Assembly: GCA_031180665.1 (NCBI GenBank)
Contig: JAPSLP010000003.1
Span: 210,589 to 274,588 of the forward strand
DNA: 64,000 bases
Reading direction: 5' to 3'
From: Cupriavidus sp.
GTDB taxonomy: Bacteria > Pseudomonadota > Gammaproteobacteria > Burkholderiales > Burkholderiaceae
Below the pieces are notes generated by a model, which saw only the letters and a program-made list of their open reading frames with translations, did not search any database and had not been told where the DNA came from. The position numbers and the translations under genes are program-made. Of this stretch, positions 27,728 through 35,974 are shown piece after piece (the stretch's first letter is position 1; every line of letters begins with the position of its first letter).

Positions 27728-28600
27728 ATGGCCATCGACTACCCGATCTTGCGGCAATGGAAGTTCCCCGAACAGGTCTCTTCCTATGACGAGACCGATT
27801 GCATCCGCTATGCGCTGAGCCTGGGGATCGCGAGCGACCCGCTCGACGAGGAAGATCTTCGCTTCGTCCACGAGGACGCCCTGCGGGTGGTGCCCACCTT
27901 CCTTGCCACGGTCGGCGCGCCGGGCGCCTGGGCCGCGGATCCGCGCACCGGCATCGATTGGCTCCAGATCCTGCATGGGGAGCACCGGATGCGGTTCCAT
28001 GGCGCGATTCCAGGCACAGGCCAGGTGCGCAGCCGGACCCGCATCACGCGGGTGGTCGACAAAGGGCCCGGCAAAGGCGCCCTGGTGGTGACCGAGCGCA
28101 CCGTCACGGACTCGGCCAGTGGCGCACTGCTCGCCACGATCGAGCATGTCTCGTTCTGTCGGGCCAACGGGGGTTTTGCCACATCGACCCACCCCGGGGA
28201 CGCGCCGCTCGATGCGCTGCCGGTCGTCCCGGCGAGCGAGCCCGACATGGCGATGGAAATGCCGACCCTGCCCAGCGCCGCGGTGCTGTACCGACTCAAC
28301 GGAGACCGCAATCCCATTCATGTTCTGCCCGGCGCAGCGCGCCAGGCGGGCTTCGATCGCCCGATCCTGCATGGACTGTGCACCTACGGCATGGCGGCGC
28401 GTGCACTGATCAGAGTGGCATGCCAGGGCCAGCCTGGCCGACTGGGCAGCCTCGCAGCGCGATTCTCCGCCCCGGTTTTTCCGGGTGAAACGCTGCGCGC
28501 CGAGATGTGGAAGGTCGGCGAGCAGGTGCGCTTTCGCATGGTGGCAAAGGAACGAAATGCCGTCGTCCTGAGCCACGGCGTGGCGGATCTGCGCCTCTAG
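27728..28600 (+). CDS. MaoC-type enoyl-CoA hydratase 2 (MFE-2 hydratase-like)
   Basis: The 290-residue product is a double hot-dog protein. Its C-terminal half has the hydratase-2 signature YRLNGDRNPIHVLP (about residues 199-212) followed by AGFDRPILHGLCTYG, with the catalytic Asp and His seen in MFE-2 hydratases. It should hydrate a trans-2-enoyl-CoA to the (3R)-hydroxyacyl-CoA, the substrate of the SDR immediately upstream. GAGG precedes the ATG. The two genes look like MFE-2 split in two, in the same order as in the fused protein. Confidence 0.92.
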   Translation: MAIDYPILRQWKFPEQVSSYDETDCIRYALSLGIASDPLDEEDLRFVHEDALRVVPTFLATVGAPGAWAADPRTGIDWLQILHGEHRMRFHGAIPGTGQVRSRTRITRVVDKGPGKGALVVTERTVTDSASGALLATIEHVSFCRANGGFATSTHPGDAPLDALPVVPASEPDMAMEMPTLPSAAVLYRLNGDRNPIHVLPGAARQAGFDRPILHGLCTYGMAARALIRVACQGQPGRLGSLAARFSAPVFPGETLRAEMWKVGEQVRFRMVAKERNAVVLSHGVADLRL

Positions 28601-28630
28601 AACTCCCCATTGGAAGCCAAGGAAACGCCT

Positions 28631-30172
28631 ATGTCACCGCTCGAACAGTACGCGAAGCAGATGCCGGACCGAACCGCTTACCGGATGGTTCCCTCCGGCC
28701 AGGAGGTGAGCTGGAGAGAGCTGGAACGGCGCTCACGCCGATGCGCGGCAGCCTTGCTGGCATCGGGCCACCGCGTCGGCGACGGCATCGCCGTGCTGCT
28801 GGAAAACCACGTCCGCTACTTCGAGATCCTGTGGGCGGCACACCGGATTGGCCTGTACTACACCACCATCAGCCGCCACCTGAAGGCCGATGAAGTCCGC
28901 TACATCCTGAGCGACTGCAATGCAAAGACCGTGTTCTGCTCTGCGCATACTCGCGGCGATCTGCCCGCGGGCGCGCTCGAGTCGATGCCGCTGAACCGGG
29001 TGTTGGTCGATGGACAGGCAAAGGGCTTCGCCACCTACGAGGAATGGCTGAACCAGATGCCGGAGGACATCGAGTTGCCGGACACCACCGAAGGCACGGA
29101 TTTCTCGTATTCGTCCGGCACCACCGGCTTGCCCAAAGGCATCAAACGTCCACTGGCGGGCGCCAACAGCTTCTTCAATACCGCCTCGGATGTCCGCACC
29201 TGTTGGAAGACCTTCGACAGCAATACCGTCTACCTGTCGACCGCGCCCTTCTACCATACCGCGCCGGTACGCTGGAACATGGCCGTCATGCGCGCCGGCG
29301 GTACGTCCATATTGATGGAGAGGTTTGATCCGCTGATTGCGCTCGAGTCCATCGAGCGATACCGTGTCACTCATTCGCAATGGGTGCCCACCATGTTCGT
29401 GCGGCTGCTGCGGCTCGAAGCGGCCGAGCGCACGCGCCACGACCTGTCGAGCCTGCGCTATGCCGTCCACGCGGCCGCCCCATGCCCGGTAACGGTCAAG
29501 GAGCAGATGATCGACTGGTGGGGACCGATCCTCTACGAGTACTACAGCGGCACCGAGCTGGTCGGCCGCACTTCGCTGAGCTCCGAAGAGTGGTTGGCGC
29601 ACAAGGGCTCGGTGGGGAAGCCGGAATTCGGTCAAGTCCACATCGTCGACGAAAGCGGGCGCGAGCTTGGCCCCGGTGAAACCGGCATTGTCTACTTCTC
29701 CGGCGGCAGTTCATTCACCTATCACAACGACCCGGAAAAGACCCGGCAGGTCTATAACGAGCGCGGATGGGCTACCTACGGCGATATCGGCCATGTCGAT
29801 GCCGCCGGATTCCTGTACTTGAGCGACCGACTGTCGAACACGATCGTATCGGGGGGCGTCAACATCTATCCGCAAGAAGCGGAGAACGTGTTGATCACCC
29901 ATGAGGCCGTAGCCGACGTCGCGGTGATCGGCGTGCCAAACCTCGAGTTCGGCGAGGAGGTCAAGGCCGTGGTCCAGCTGCGTGATCCGACGCGTGCCAG
30001 CGACGCACTGGCACATGAGCTGATTGCGCTGTGTCGCAGCCGCATTTCCAACATCAAGTGCCCGCGATCGGTCGATTTCGTTGCGGCCCTGCCGCGCTCC
30101 GAGACCGGCAAATTGCTCAAGCGGGTCGTCAAGGCGGCGTACTGGCCAAGCGACAGCCGCATTGCTCACTAA
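28631..30172 (+). CDS. Acyl-CoA synthetase (AMP-forming, FadD/CaiC-like)
   Basis: The 513-residue ligase has the P-loop SYSSGTTGLPKGIKRP, the later YEYYSGTE motif, GWATYGDIGHVDAAGFLYLSDR and the C-terminal LPRSETGKLLKRVVK with the catalytic Lys. ATG 28631 is preferred to TTG 28610 because it has an AAGGAAA site and begins the homology. It activates the acid for the surrounding beta-oxidation genes. Fatty-acid, cholate or isoprenoid acid substrates are all possible from sequence alone. Confidence 0.92.
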   Translation: MSPLEQYAKQMPDRTAYRMVPSGQEVSWRELERRSRRCAAALLASGHRVGDGIAVLLENHVRYFEILWAAHRIGLYYTTISRHLKADEVRYILSDCNAKTVFCSAHTRGDLPAGALESMPLNRVLVDGQAKGFATYEEWLNQMPEDIELPDTTEGTDFSYSSGTTGLPKGIKRPLAGANSFFNTASDVRTCWKTFDSNTVYLSTAPFYHTAPVRWNMAVMRAGGTSILMERFDPLIALESIERYRVTHSQWVPTMFVRLLRLEAAERTRHDLSSLRYAVHAAAPCPVTVKEQMIDWWGPILYEYYSGTELVGRTSLSSEEWLAHKGSVGKPEFGQVHIVDESGRELGPGETGIVYFSGGSSFTYHNDPEKTRQVYNERGWATYGDIGHVDAAGFLYLSDRLSNTIVSGGVNIYPQEAENVLITHEAVADVAVIGVPNLEFGEEVKAVVQLRDPTRASDALAHELIALCRSRISNIKCPRSVDFVAALPRSETGKLLKRVVKAAYWPSDSRIAH

Positions 30173-30187
30173 ATTGCAGGCAAACCG

Positions 30188-31372
30188 ATGTCTACACCCG
30201 ACAAGCCCATTCGCACCCAGCAGCCGGTCTCCTACCATGCCGGGCGTGCGATGTTCACCGCGGACCACGAACTCTATCGCCGTAGCGTGGCCCGCTTCAT
30301 TGCAGACCGCATCGCGCCCTTTCACGCCGACTGGGAGAACGCCGGCCTGGTGCCCCGCGAGGTGTGGCGCGAGGCCGGCAACGCCGGCCTGCTGTTGCCC
30401 GGCATCCCGGAGACCTATGGCGGCGGGGGCGGCGATTTCCTGTACAGCGCCATCGTCGTGGAGGAAATCGCGCGCGCCATGGTGACCGGCGTGACCGGCT
30501 TCACCACGCATTCGGAGAATGTCGCCCCCTATCTGCTGGAGTTCGGCACGCAGGCCCAAAAGGCGGAGCTTCTGCCGAAGATGGCGAGCGGCGACATCGT
30601 CGGTGCGCTGGCCATGACCGAACCTGGCGCCGGCAGCGACCTCAAGGCGATCCGCACCAGCGCAACGAGAACCGATGGCGGCTTTCTGCTCAATGGCCAG
30701 AAGACCTTCATCACCAACGGCTATCACGCCGACCGCGTGCTGGTGTTTGCCAAGGCCGATCCTGATGCCGGCGCGCGAGGCATCAGCCTGTTCTGCGTCG
30801 ATACGACCGCGCCCGGCTTCAGCCGCGGGCGACTGCTCGACAAGCTGGGACAGAGGGCGCAAGACACCGCCGAGCTCTTCTTCGACAACGTCTTCGTGCC
30901 CGACGACATGCTGGTTGGCGAGCTCAATGCGGGTTTCGGCTATGCGATGAGCGGGCTGGTGCGAGAGCGGCTTCTGATCGCCCTGCGCTGCGCCACAGCC
31001 CTCGAAGTCTCGCTCGAATGGACGGTGGACTACGTGAAGCAACGGCGCGCCTTCGACAGGCCCCTGATCGACAATCAATTCATCCGCTTCCGCCTCGCCG
31101 AGATCAAGACGCACGCCTGCGCGACGCGCGCCTTCGTCGACAGCTGTCTCGCGCAATATCTCGATAGCACGCTGACGGCCGATGGGGCCGCCATGGCCAA
31201 GCTTTGGGCCAGCGAAGCGACCCGCGACATCGACGATCTGCTGCAGTTCTTCGGAGGCTATGGCTATATGCGCGAGTACCCGATCGCGCGGGCCTACACC
31301 GATGTCCGGCCCAACCGCATCTATGGCGGCTCGTCCGAGATCATGCGTGAAGTCATCGCCCGCGCGCTGTGA
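30188..31372 (+). CDS. Acyl-CoA dehydrogenase
   Basis: The 394-residue product shows the ACAD flavin motifs GALAMTEPGAGSDLKAIRT and GQKTFITNGYHADRV, and ends IYGGSSEIMREVIARAL, a typical C-terminus near the substrate pocket. The region of long-chain ACADs RAYTDVRPNRIYGG is present. It carries out the first desaturation in the operon's beta-oxidation cycle, likely passing electrons to ETF. It is 15 bp after the ligase. Confidence 0.94.
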   Translation: MSTPDKPIRTQQPVSYHAGRAMFTADHELYRRSVARFIADRIAPFHADWENAGLVPREVWREAGNAGLLLPGIPETYGGGGGDFLYSAIVVEEIARAMVTGVTGFTTHSENVAPYLLEFGTQAQKAELLPKMASGDIVGALAMTEPGAGSDLKAIRTSATRTDGGFLLNGQKTFITNGYHADRVLVFAKADPDAGARGISLFCVDTTAPGFSRGRLLDKLGQRAQDTAELFFDNVFVPDDMLVGELNAGFGYAMSGLVRERLLIALRCATALEVSLEWTVDYVKQRRAFDRPLIDNQFIRFRLAEIKTHACATRAFVDSCLAQYLDSTLTADGAAMAKLWASEATRDIDDLLQFFGGYGYMREYPIARAYTDVRPNRIYGGSSEIMREVIARAL

Positions 31373-31400
31373 AAGCCGCCCCTTCCTACGGACCCCGACC

Positions 31401-32561
31401 ATGAAGCCCTCCCTGTCACGCTCGATCGCCATCGCCGGTGTCGCCGAGTCGGATCTCGGCAAGGTGCCCGGCAAGACCGCAATCGAATTGCAGGCACAGG
31501 CCGCGCACGTCGCCCTGCGCGATGCGGGCCTTTCGTTGCGCGACGTCGATGGTGTGTTCGCGCATACCGATGACCGTTTCTCGGCGCTGCAATTGTCGGA
31601 GTACCTTGGTATCCAGCCGCGCCACGTCGACTCGACCAATGTCGGCGGCATGTCGAATCTGCTGCACGTCAGTCATGCCATCGCAGCCATTGCCGCCGGC
31701 ATCTGCACGGTCGCGCTGGTCACCTATGGCAGCACGCAGCTGTCGGATGGTTCGCGCAAGGGCGGCGCAGTTGCCGCCGACAGCCCCGCCGCACCGCGCG
31801 GGCAATTCATCGCGCCCTACGGCCATCTCAGTCCGATCGGCTACTACGCCATGGTGGCGCAGCTGCACATGCATCGGTACGGAACCACGCTGCGCGATCT
31901 GGCGGAAGTGGCGGTGGCCGCCCGCCGATGGGCGCAACGCAATCCCAAGGCGTACCGCCGCGAGCCCACCTCGATCGAGGAGGTCATGGCCTCGCCCATC
32001 ATCGCTTCGCCGTTACGCCAACGAGATTGCTGCCTGGTCACGGACGGCGGCGGCGCATTGCTTCTCGTGTCGGCCGAGCGGGCACGCGATCTGCGCAGCA
32101 AGCCGGTGTATGTGCTGGGCACCGCAGAATCGTTTTCCCACCACTACACGCCCTTCGGTACGGCAGACTGGCTCGACACCGGCGTTGCGCAAACGGCCGA
32201 TGCCGCCTTCGCGATGGCTGGAGTCACGCGAAACGATATCGACGTCGTGCAGATCTACGACCATTTCACCATTGGCGTCATCCAGTCGCTGGAGGAACTC
32301 GGCTTTTGCAAGCGCGGAGAGGGGGGCAGCTTTGTCGCCGATGGCGCCCTGGCCCCAGGCGGCCGCTTTCCCATCAACACCTCGGGCGGCGGCCTTTCGT
32401 ACGGTCATCCCGGCATGTTCGGCATCTTCCTCATCATCGAGGCCGTCCGTCAGCTGCGCGGCGAATGCGAGGAGCGGCAGCTGCCACGGACCGAACTGGC
32501 GCTGTGCCACGCTCCGGGCCTCGTGTTTTCGTGCAACACCACGATGATCCTGGGAGTTTGA
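31401..32561 (+). CDS. Thiolase-fold (SCPx/Ltp2-like) protein lacking the usual nucleophilic Cys
   Basis: The 386-residue protein has the SCPx-type thiolase fold: IYDHFTIGVIQSLEELGFC (about residues 285-303), INTSGGGLSYGHPGMFG (325-341, with His336) and a CHAPGLVFSCNTT end. At the position where thiolases carry the acyl-accepting Cys (NxxCxSG), it has STNVGGMSN (residues 78-86), so standard thiolysis is unlikely. Ltp2, which performs retro-aldol cleavage of a steroid side chain, is a thiolase-fold enzyme that also works without this Cys and needs a DUF35 partner, exactly the gene that follows here. I infer an aldolase or lyase role, not proven. Confidence 0.85.
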   Translation: MKPSLSRSIAIAGVAESDLGKVPGKTAIELQAQAAHVALRDAGLSLRDVDGVFAHTDDRFSALQLSEYLGIQPRHVDSTNVGGMSNLLHVSHAIAAIAAGICTVALVTYGSTQLSDGSRKGGAVAADSPAAPRGQFIAPYGHLSPIGYYAMVAQLHMHRYGTTLRDLAEVAVAARRWAQRNPKAYRREPTSIEEVMASPIIASPLRQRDCCLVTDGGGALLLVSAERARDLRSKPVYVLGTAESFSHHYTPFGTADWLDTGVAQTADAAFAMAGVTRNDIDVVQIYDHFTIGVIQSLEELGFCKRGEGGSFVADGALAPGGRFPINTSGGGLSYGHPGMFGIFLIIEAVRQLRGECEERQLPRTELALCHAPGLVFSCNTTMILGV

Positions 32562-32563
32562 AT

Positions 32564-32974
32564 ATGGTCGATGCGAACCGCCCTCTTCCGCAACCGACGG
32601 AACTGACACAGCCGTACTGGTCCGCGGCCAATGAAAACCGGCTCGTCATGCAGTGCTGCGATGCCTGCGGCCGTTGGCAATTCTATCCACGTCCTTTCTG
32701 CCTGCATTGCGAGTCAGACCAGATCCGCTGGAAGGATGTATCCGGCAGGGGGACGATCTACACCTTCACGATCAACTACCGCGCCCCCAACCCCTTCATG
32801 AAGGCGAGGCTGCCCTATGCGGTCGCCGTCGTCGATCTGGATGAAGGCGTTCGCATGGTGGCCAATATCGTCAACGCCGATCCGACTGACCTCGGCATCG
32901 GCAAGCGAGTGCGAGTGGCGTTCGAACGGGTGACCGAGGACATCGCGCTGCCCCAGTTCGAGCTGGAACGCTAG
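32564..32974 (+). CDS. DUF35/OB-fold protein with N-terminal zinc ribbon
   Basis: The 136-residue product has a rubredoxin-like zinc ribbon (CCDACGRWQFYPRPFCLHCES, the Cys pairs at about residues 31-50) followed by an OB-fold (GRGTIYTFTINYR, LPYAVAVVDLDEGVRMVANI). DUF35 proteins act as partners of thiolase-fold enzymes and acyl-CoA hydratases. It starts 2 bp after the thiolase stop, which suggests a complex with that protein as in Ltp2-DUF35. Confidence 0.93.
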   Translation: MVDANRPLPQPTELTQPYWSAANENRLVMQCCDACGRWQFYPRPFCLHCESDQIRWKDVSGRGTIYTFTINYRAPNPFMKARLPYAVAVVDLDEGVRMVANIVNADPTDLGIGKRVRVAFERVTEDIALPQFELER

Positions 32975-32984
32975 CGGTTCGCCG

Positions 32985-34115
32985 ATGACGAGCTCCAGCG
33001 AACCGCGCGGCATGCTGGCCGGCCTGCGCATCGTCGAAATCTGTGCCATCGGCCCTGGACCCTTCTGCGCCATGCATCTGGCGGATCTGGGCGCGGATGT
33101 CATCGCCATCGAACGCCCGAACTCCGCGGCATCACCGTCCGGATATGTGTTGAACCGCGGGAAACGCTCGGTGGTCGTGGACCTGAAGACGGCGCAAGGG
33201 CGCGAGCTGGTGCTCTCGCTGGTCGAACACGCGGATGCGCTGATCGAGGGCATGCGGCCCGGCGTGATGGAGCGCCTCGGCCTCGGTCCCGAACCTTGTC
33301 ACCAGCGCAATCCGCGCCTCGTCTACGGCCGGATGACCGGATGGGGTCAGACCGGGCCGATGGTCAACGCAGCGGGTCACGACAACAACTACATCGCGCT
33401 GTCAGGCGCCCTCTACTACGCCGGAACAGCGAGCGAGCCCCCATCCTCGCCGTTCACCATGGTCGGCGACGTGGGAGGCGGCGCGCTGTACCTTGCCGTG
33501 GGCATCCTTGCCGGCGTACTGAACGCCCGCGCCACCGGACAGGGTACGGTCGTGGACGCGGCCGTGGTCGACGGCTCGGCGCACATGCTGCAACTGTTGC
33601 TCTCGACACGGGCCAAGGGATACATCGATCCGGAACGTGGACGCAGCATGCATGACGGATCGCACTTCTACGCGACCTATCGATGCGCGGACGGCCGGTT
33701 CATCACGATCGGTGCCATCGAACCGCAGTTCTATGCCGAACTGCTCAGCCGTCTCGGGCTGGGCGACGACCCGAACTATCAGAGCCAGTGGCGGCGCGAA
33801 GACTGGCCTTGTCGCCAGCGCGAGATGGCTGCGCTGTTTGCCACGCGAACCCGCGACGCCTGGTGCGCGCTGCTGGAGGGCTCGGACGTCTGCTTCGCCC
33901 CCGTCCTGAGCCCCGACGAAGCAGCCAGACATCCCCACATTCGCGCGCGGCACGTCTACTTCGAGCGGGACGGTCGTCTGGAACCGGCACCCGCTCCGCG
34001 CTTCGATGGCCGGGTGGCAACGCCGGGCTGCGTTCCACGGCAAGATCAACACGGCGACGCCATCCGGCAAGCCCTGCACGAGGGCGGCGCGGAACGGGTG
34101 TGGCGCGTTCCATAG
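32985..34115 (+). CDS. Alpha-methylacyl-CoA racemase-like protein (CaiB/BaiF family)
   Basis: The 376-residue product begins LAGLRIVEICAIGPGPFCAMHLADLGADVIAIERP. AAGHDNNYIALSGAL (about residues 130-144) and VGDVGGGALYLAV match alpha-methylacyl-CoA racemase motifs carrying the catalytic His and Asp. It would epimerise the 2-methyl centre of an acyl-CoA. It starts 10 bp after the DUF35 gene and ends the first part of the operon. Confidence 0.9.
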   Translation: MTSSSEPRGMLAGLRIVEICAIGPGPFCAMHLADLGADVIAIERPNSAASPSGYVLNRGKRSVVVDLKTAQGRELVLSLVEHADALIEGMRPGVMERLGLGPEPCHQRNPRLVYGRMTGWGQTGPMVNAAGHDNNYIALSGALYYAGTASEPPSSPFTMVGDVGGGALYLAVGILAGVLNARATGQGTVVDAAVVDGSAHMLQLLLSTRAKGYIDPERGRSMHDGSHFYATYRCADGRFITIGAIEPQFYAELLSRLGLGDDPNYQSQWRREDWPCRQREMAALFATRTRDAWCALLEGSDVCFAPVLSPDEAARHPHIRARHVYFERDGRLEPAPAPRFDGRVATPGCVPRQDQHGDAIRQALHEGGAERVWRVP

Positions 34116-34251
34116 GCTTTCGGCCCATCTCCCAGCGGCCCAGGCGCTGTCAGCCAGTAATGCGCCCCCGGGACTTTGCAGATGCCTCCAAGGCGGTCGC
34201 CTTGCGCCCTAACACATAAACATCGTTTAAGTGTTCGGCCCGGACTTCTTG

Positions 34252-34281
34252 ATTGTGGTGCCCATCGATCTTTACCACAAT
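34252..34281. promoter_or_regulatory. Inverted repeat upstream of atuC
   Basis: ATTGTGGT (34252-34259) and ACCACAAT (34274-34281) are perfect 8-bp arms 14 bp apart, in the 230-bp gap before atuC. It could be an operator for a separate promoter of the carboxylase genes, or an RNA hairpin. Confidence 0.35.
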
Positions 34282-34345
34282 GGGCTTCAGTCTCACGTCA
34301 CCGCATTGCCTGGCAGTCCTCCCAGGCATCTCCACCTTGGCCGCC

Positions 34346-35962
34346 ATGAACGTCTTCGATTCCTGCATCGATCGTCAATCCGACCTCTACCGGCGCAACC
34401 GCGAACGAATGCTCGAGCTGCTCGGTGAAGTCGCTGCCCTCGAACAGCGCGCGGTCGACCGTTCCGCTCAAGCTGCCCCCAACTTTCATTCGCGAGGCAA
34501 GTTGCTGCCCAGGGAACGCCTCGCAGCCCTGCTCGACCCCGGGCAGCCCTTTCTGGAACTGATGAAGCTCGCCGGCTATTGCGGTATCGAGGATCCTGAT
34601 GCCGCGACCAGCGTGCCAGGCAGTGCCATCATCGCTGGTATCGGCCGGGTAGCCGGTGTCGAAACCATGATCGTGGCCAACGATGCGGGCATCAGCGCTG
34701 GTGCCATGCAGAACCTGACAGCGCAAAAGGTAATGCGCTGCCAGGAGATTGCCCTTTCCTGCAAGCTTCCCTTTATCCAACTTGTCGAAAGCGCGGGCGG
34801 CAACCTGAAGAAGTACCGCGTCGAGCGGTTCGTCCATGGCGGGGGGATGTTCTATCAGTTGGCACGCCTGTCGGCAGCCGGCTTGCCGGTGATTTCCGTC
34901 GTGCACGGCGCATCGACCGCGGGCGGCGCCTATCTGCCCGGCTTGTCGGACTATGTCGTCATGGTCCGCGGCCAGGCGCGGGCTTTTCTTGCAGGGCCGT
35001 CGCTGCTGAAGGCGGCCACCGGTGAAATTGCCACCGAGGAAGCGCTGGGCGGCGCCGACATGCATGCCACCGTATCGGGATTGGCCGATTACGTTGCCGA
35101 CAGCGACCGCGAGGCCATCGCACAGGCGAGGGACATCGTGCGCGCGCTTGGCTGGCCCGGGTCCGCATCGGCGCCGGCATGGCGGCCTCCCCGTTTCGAT
35201 GCCGACGACCTGCTCGGGCTCATTCCCACCGATCCCCGCATGCCAGTGGAGATGCGCGAAGTCCTTGTACGGGTCACCGACGACTCCTGCTTGCACGAGT
35301 TCAAGCCAACCTACGGTCCGCAGACGGTATGCGCTTACGCTGCGATCCACGGCATCTCCATTGGAATATTGACGAACAACGGTCCGCTCGATGCCGCGGG
35401 CGCGGCGAAGGCGGCGGAGTTCATCCAGCTGTGTACGCAGCTCGGCAAGCCGATCGTCTTCCTGCAGAACATCACCGGTTTCGTGGTTGGCCGGGCGCAC
35501 GAGGAGGCCGGCATCATCAAGCACGGCGCCAAGTTGATTCAGGCCCTGTCCAATGCCGCGGTGCCGCGTCTGACGGTGCTGTGCGGCGCCTCGTTCGGCG
35601 CCGGCAACTACGGCATGTGTGGACGGGCGTTCCACCCGGACTTCCTGTTCTCGTGGCCAAACGCGCGAACGGCCGTGATGGGCGGCGAGCAAGCCGCGAT
35701 GACGATGCGGGTGGTTGCGGAGAACCGCGCGACGCGCCTGGGCCAGCCGATCGATACCGAACGGCTGGACGCGGAGAGCGCGAACATCGTCCGCACCTTC
35801 GAATCCCAATCTTCCGCGATATACACCAGCAGCCTGCTGCTGGACGACGGCGTGATCGACCCCCGCAGGACTCGCGAAGTCCTGGGCATTGCCCTGTCGG
35901 CTTGCGAGTCCGCCAGGACGCGGAAATTGCATCCGATGCAGTTCGGCGTTGCACGATTCTGA
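34346..35962 (+). CDS. atuC: Acyl-CoA carboxylase carboxyltransferase subunit (geranyl/methylcrotonyl-CoA type)
   Basis: The 538-residue product is a biotin-dependent carboxyltransferase of the methylcrotonyl/geranyl-CoA class: SRGKLLPRERLAALLDPG, VHGASTAGGAYLPGLSDY, and the C-terminal half NITGFVVGRAHEEAGIIKHGAKL and GASFGAGNYGMCGRAF. Its length equals AtuC of Pseudomonas. Given the adjoining atuF and atuA, I favour a geranyl-CoA carboxylase-like role on a 3-methyl-branched enoyl-CoA; methylcrotonyl-CoA carboxylation (LiuB) is the main alternative. ATG 34346 begins the homology. Confidence 0.85.
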   Translation: MNVFDSCIDRQSDLYRRNRERMLELLGEVAALEQRAVDRSAQAAPNFHSRGKLLPRERLAALLDPGQPFLELMKLAGYCGIEDPDAATSVPGSAIIAGIGRVAGVETMIVANDAGISAGAMQNLTAQKVMRCQEIALSCKLPFIQLVESAGGNLKKYRVERFVHGGGMFYQLARLSAAGLPVISVVHGASTAGGAYLPGLSDYVVMVRGQARAFLAGPSLLKAATGEIATEEALGGADMHATVSGLADYVADSDREAIAQARDIVRALGWPGSASAPAWRPPRFDADDLLGLIPTDPRMPVEMREVLVRVTDDSCLHEFKPTYGPQTVCAYAAIHGISIGILTNNGPLDAAGAAKAAEFIQLCTQLGKPIVFLQNITGFVVGRAHEEAGIIKHGAKLIQALSNAAVPRLTVLCGASFGAGNYGMCGRAFHPDFLFSWPNARTAVMGGEQAAMTMRVVAENRATRLGQPIDTERLDAESANIVRTFESQSSAIYTSSLLLDDGVIDPRRTREVLGIALSACESARTRKLHPMQFGVARF

Positions 35963-35974
35963 GGAGAAGACCCG

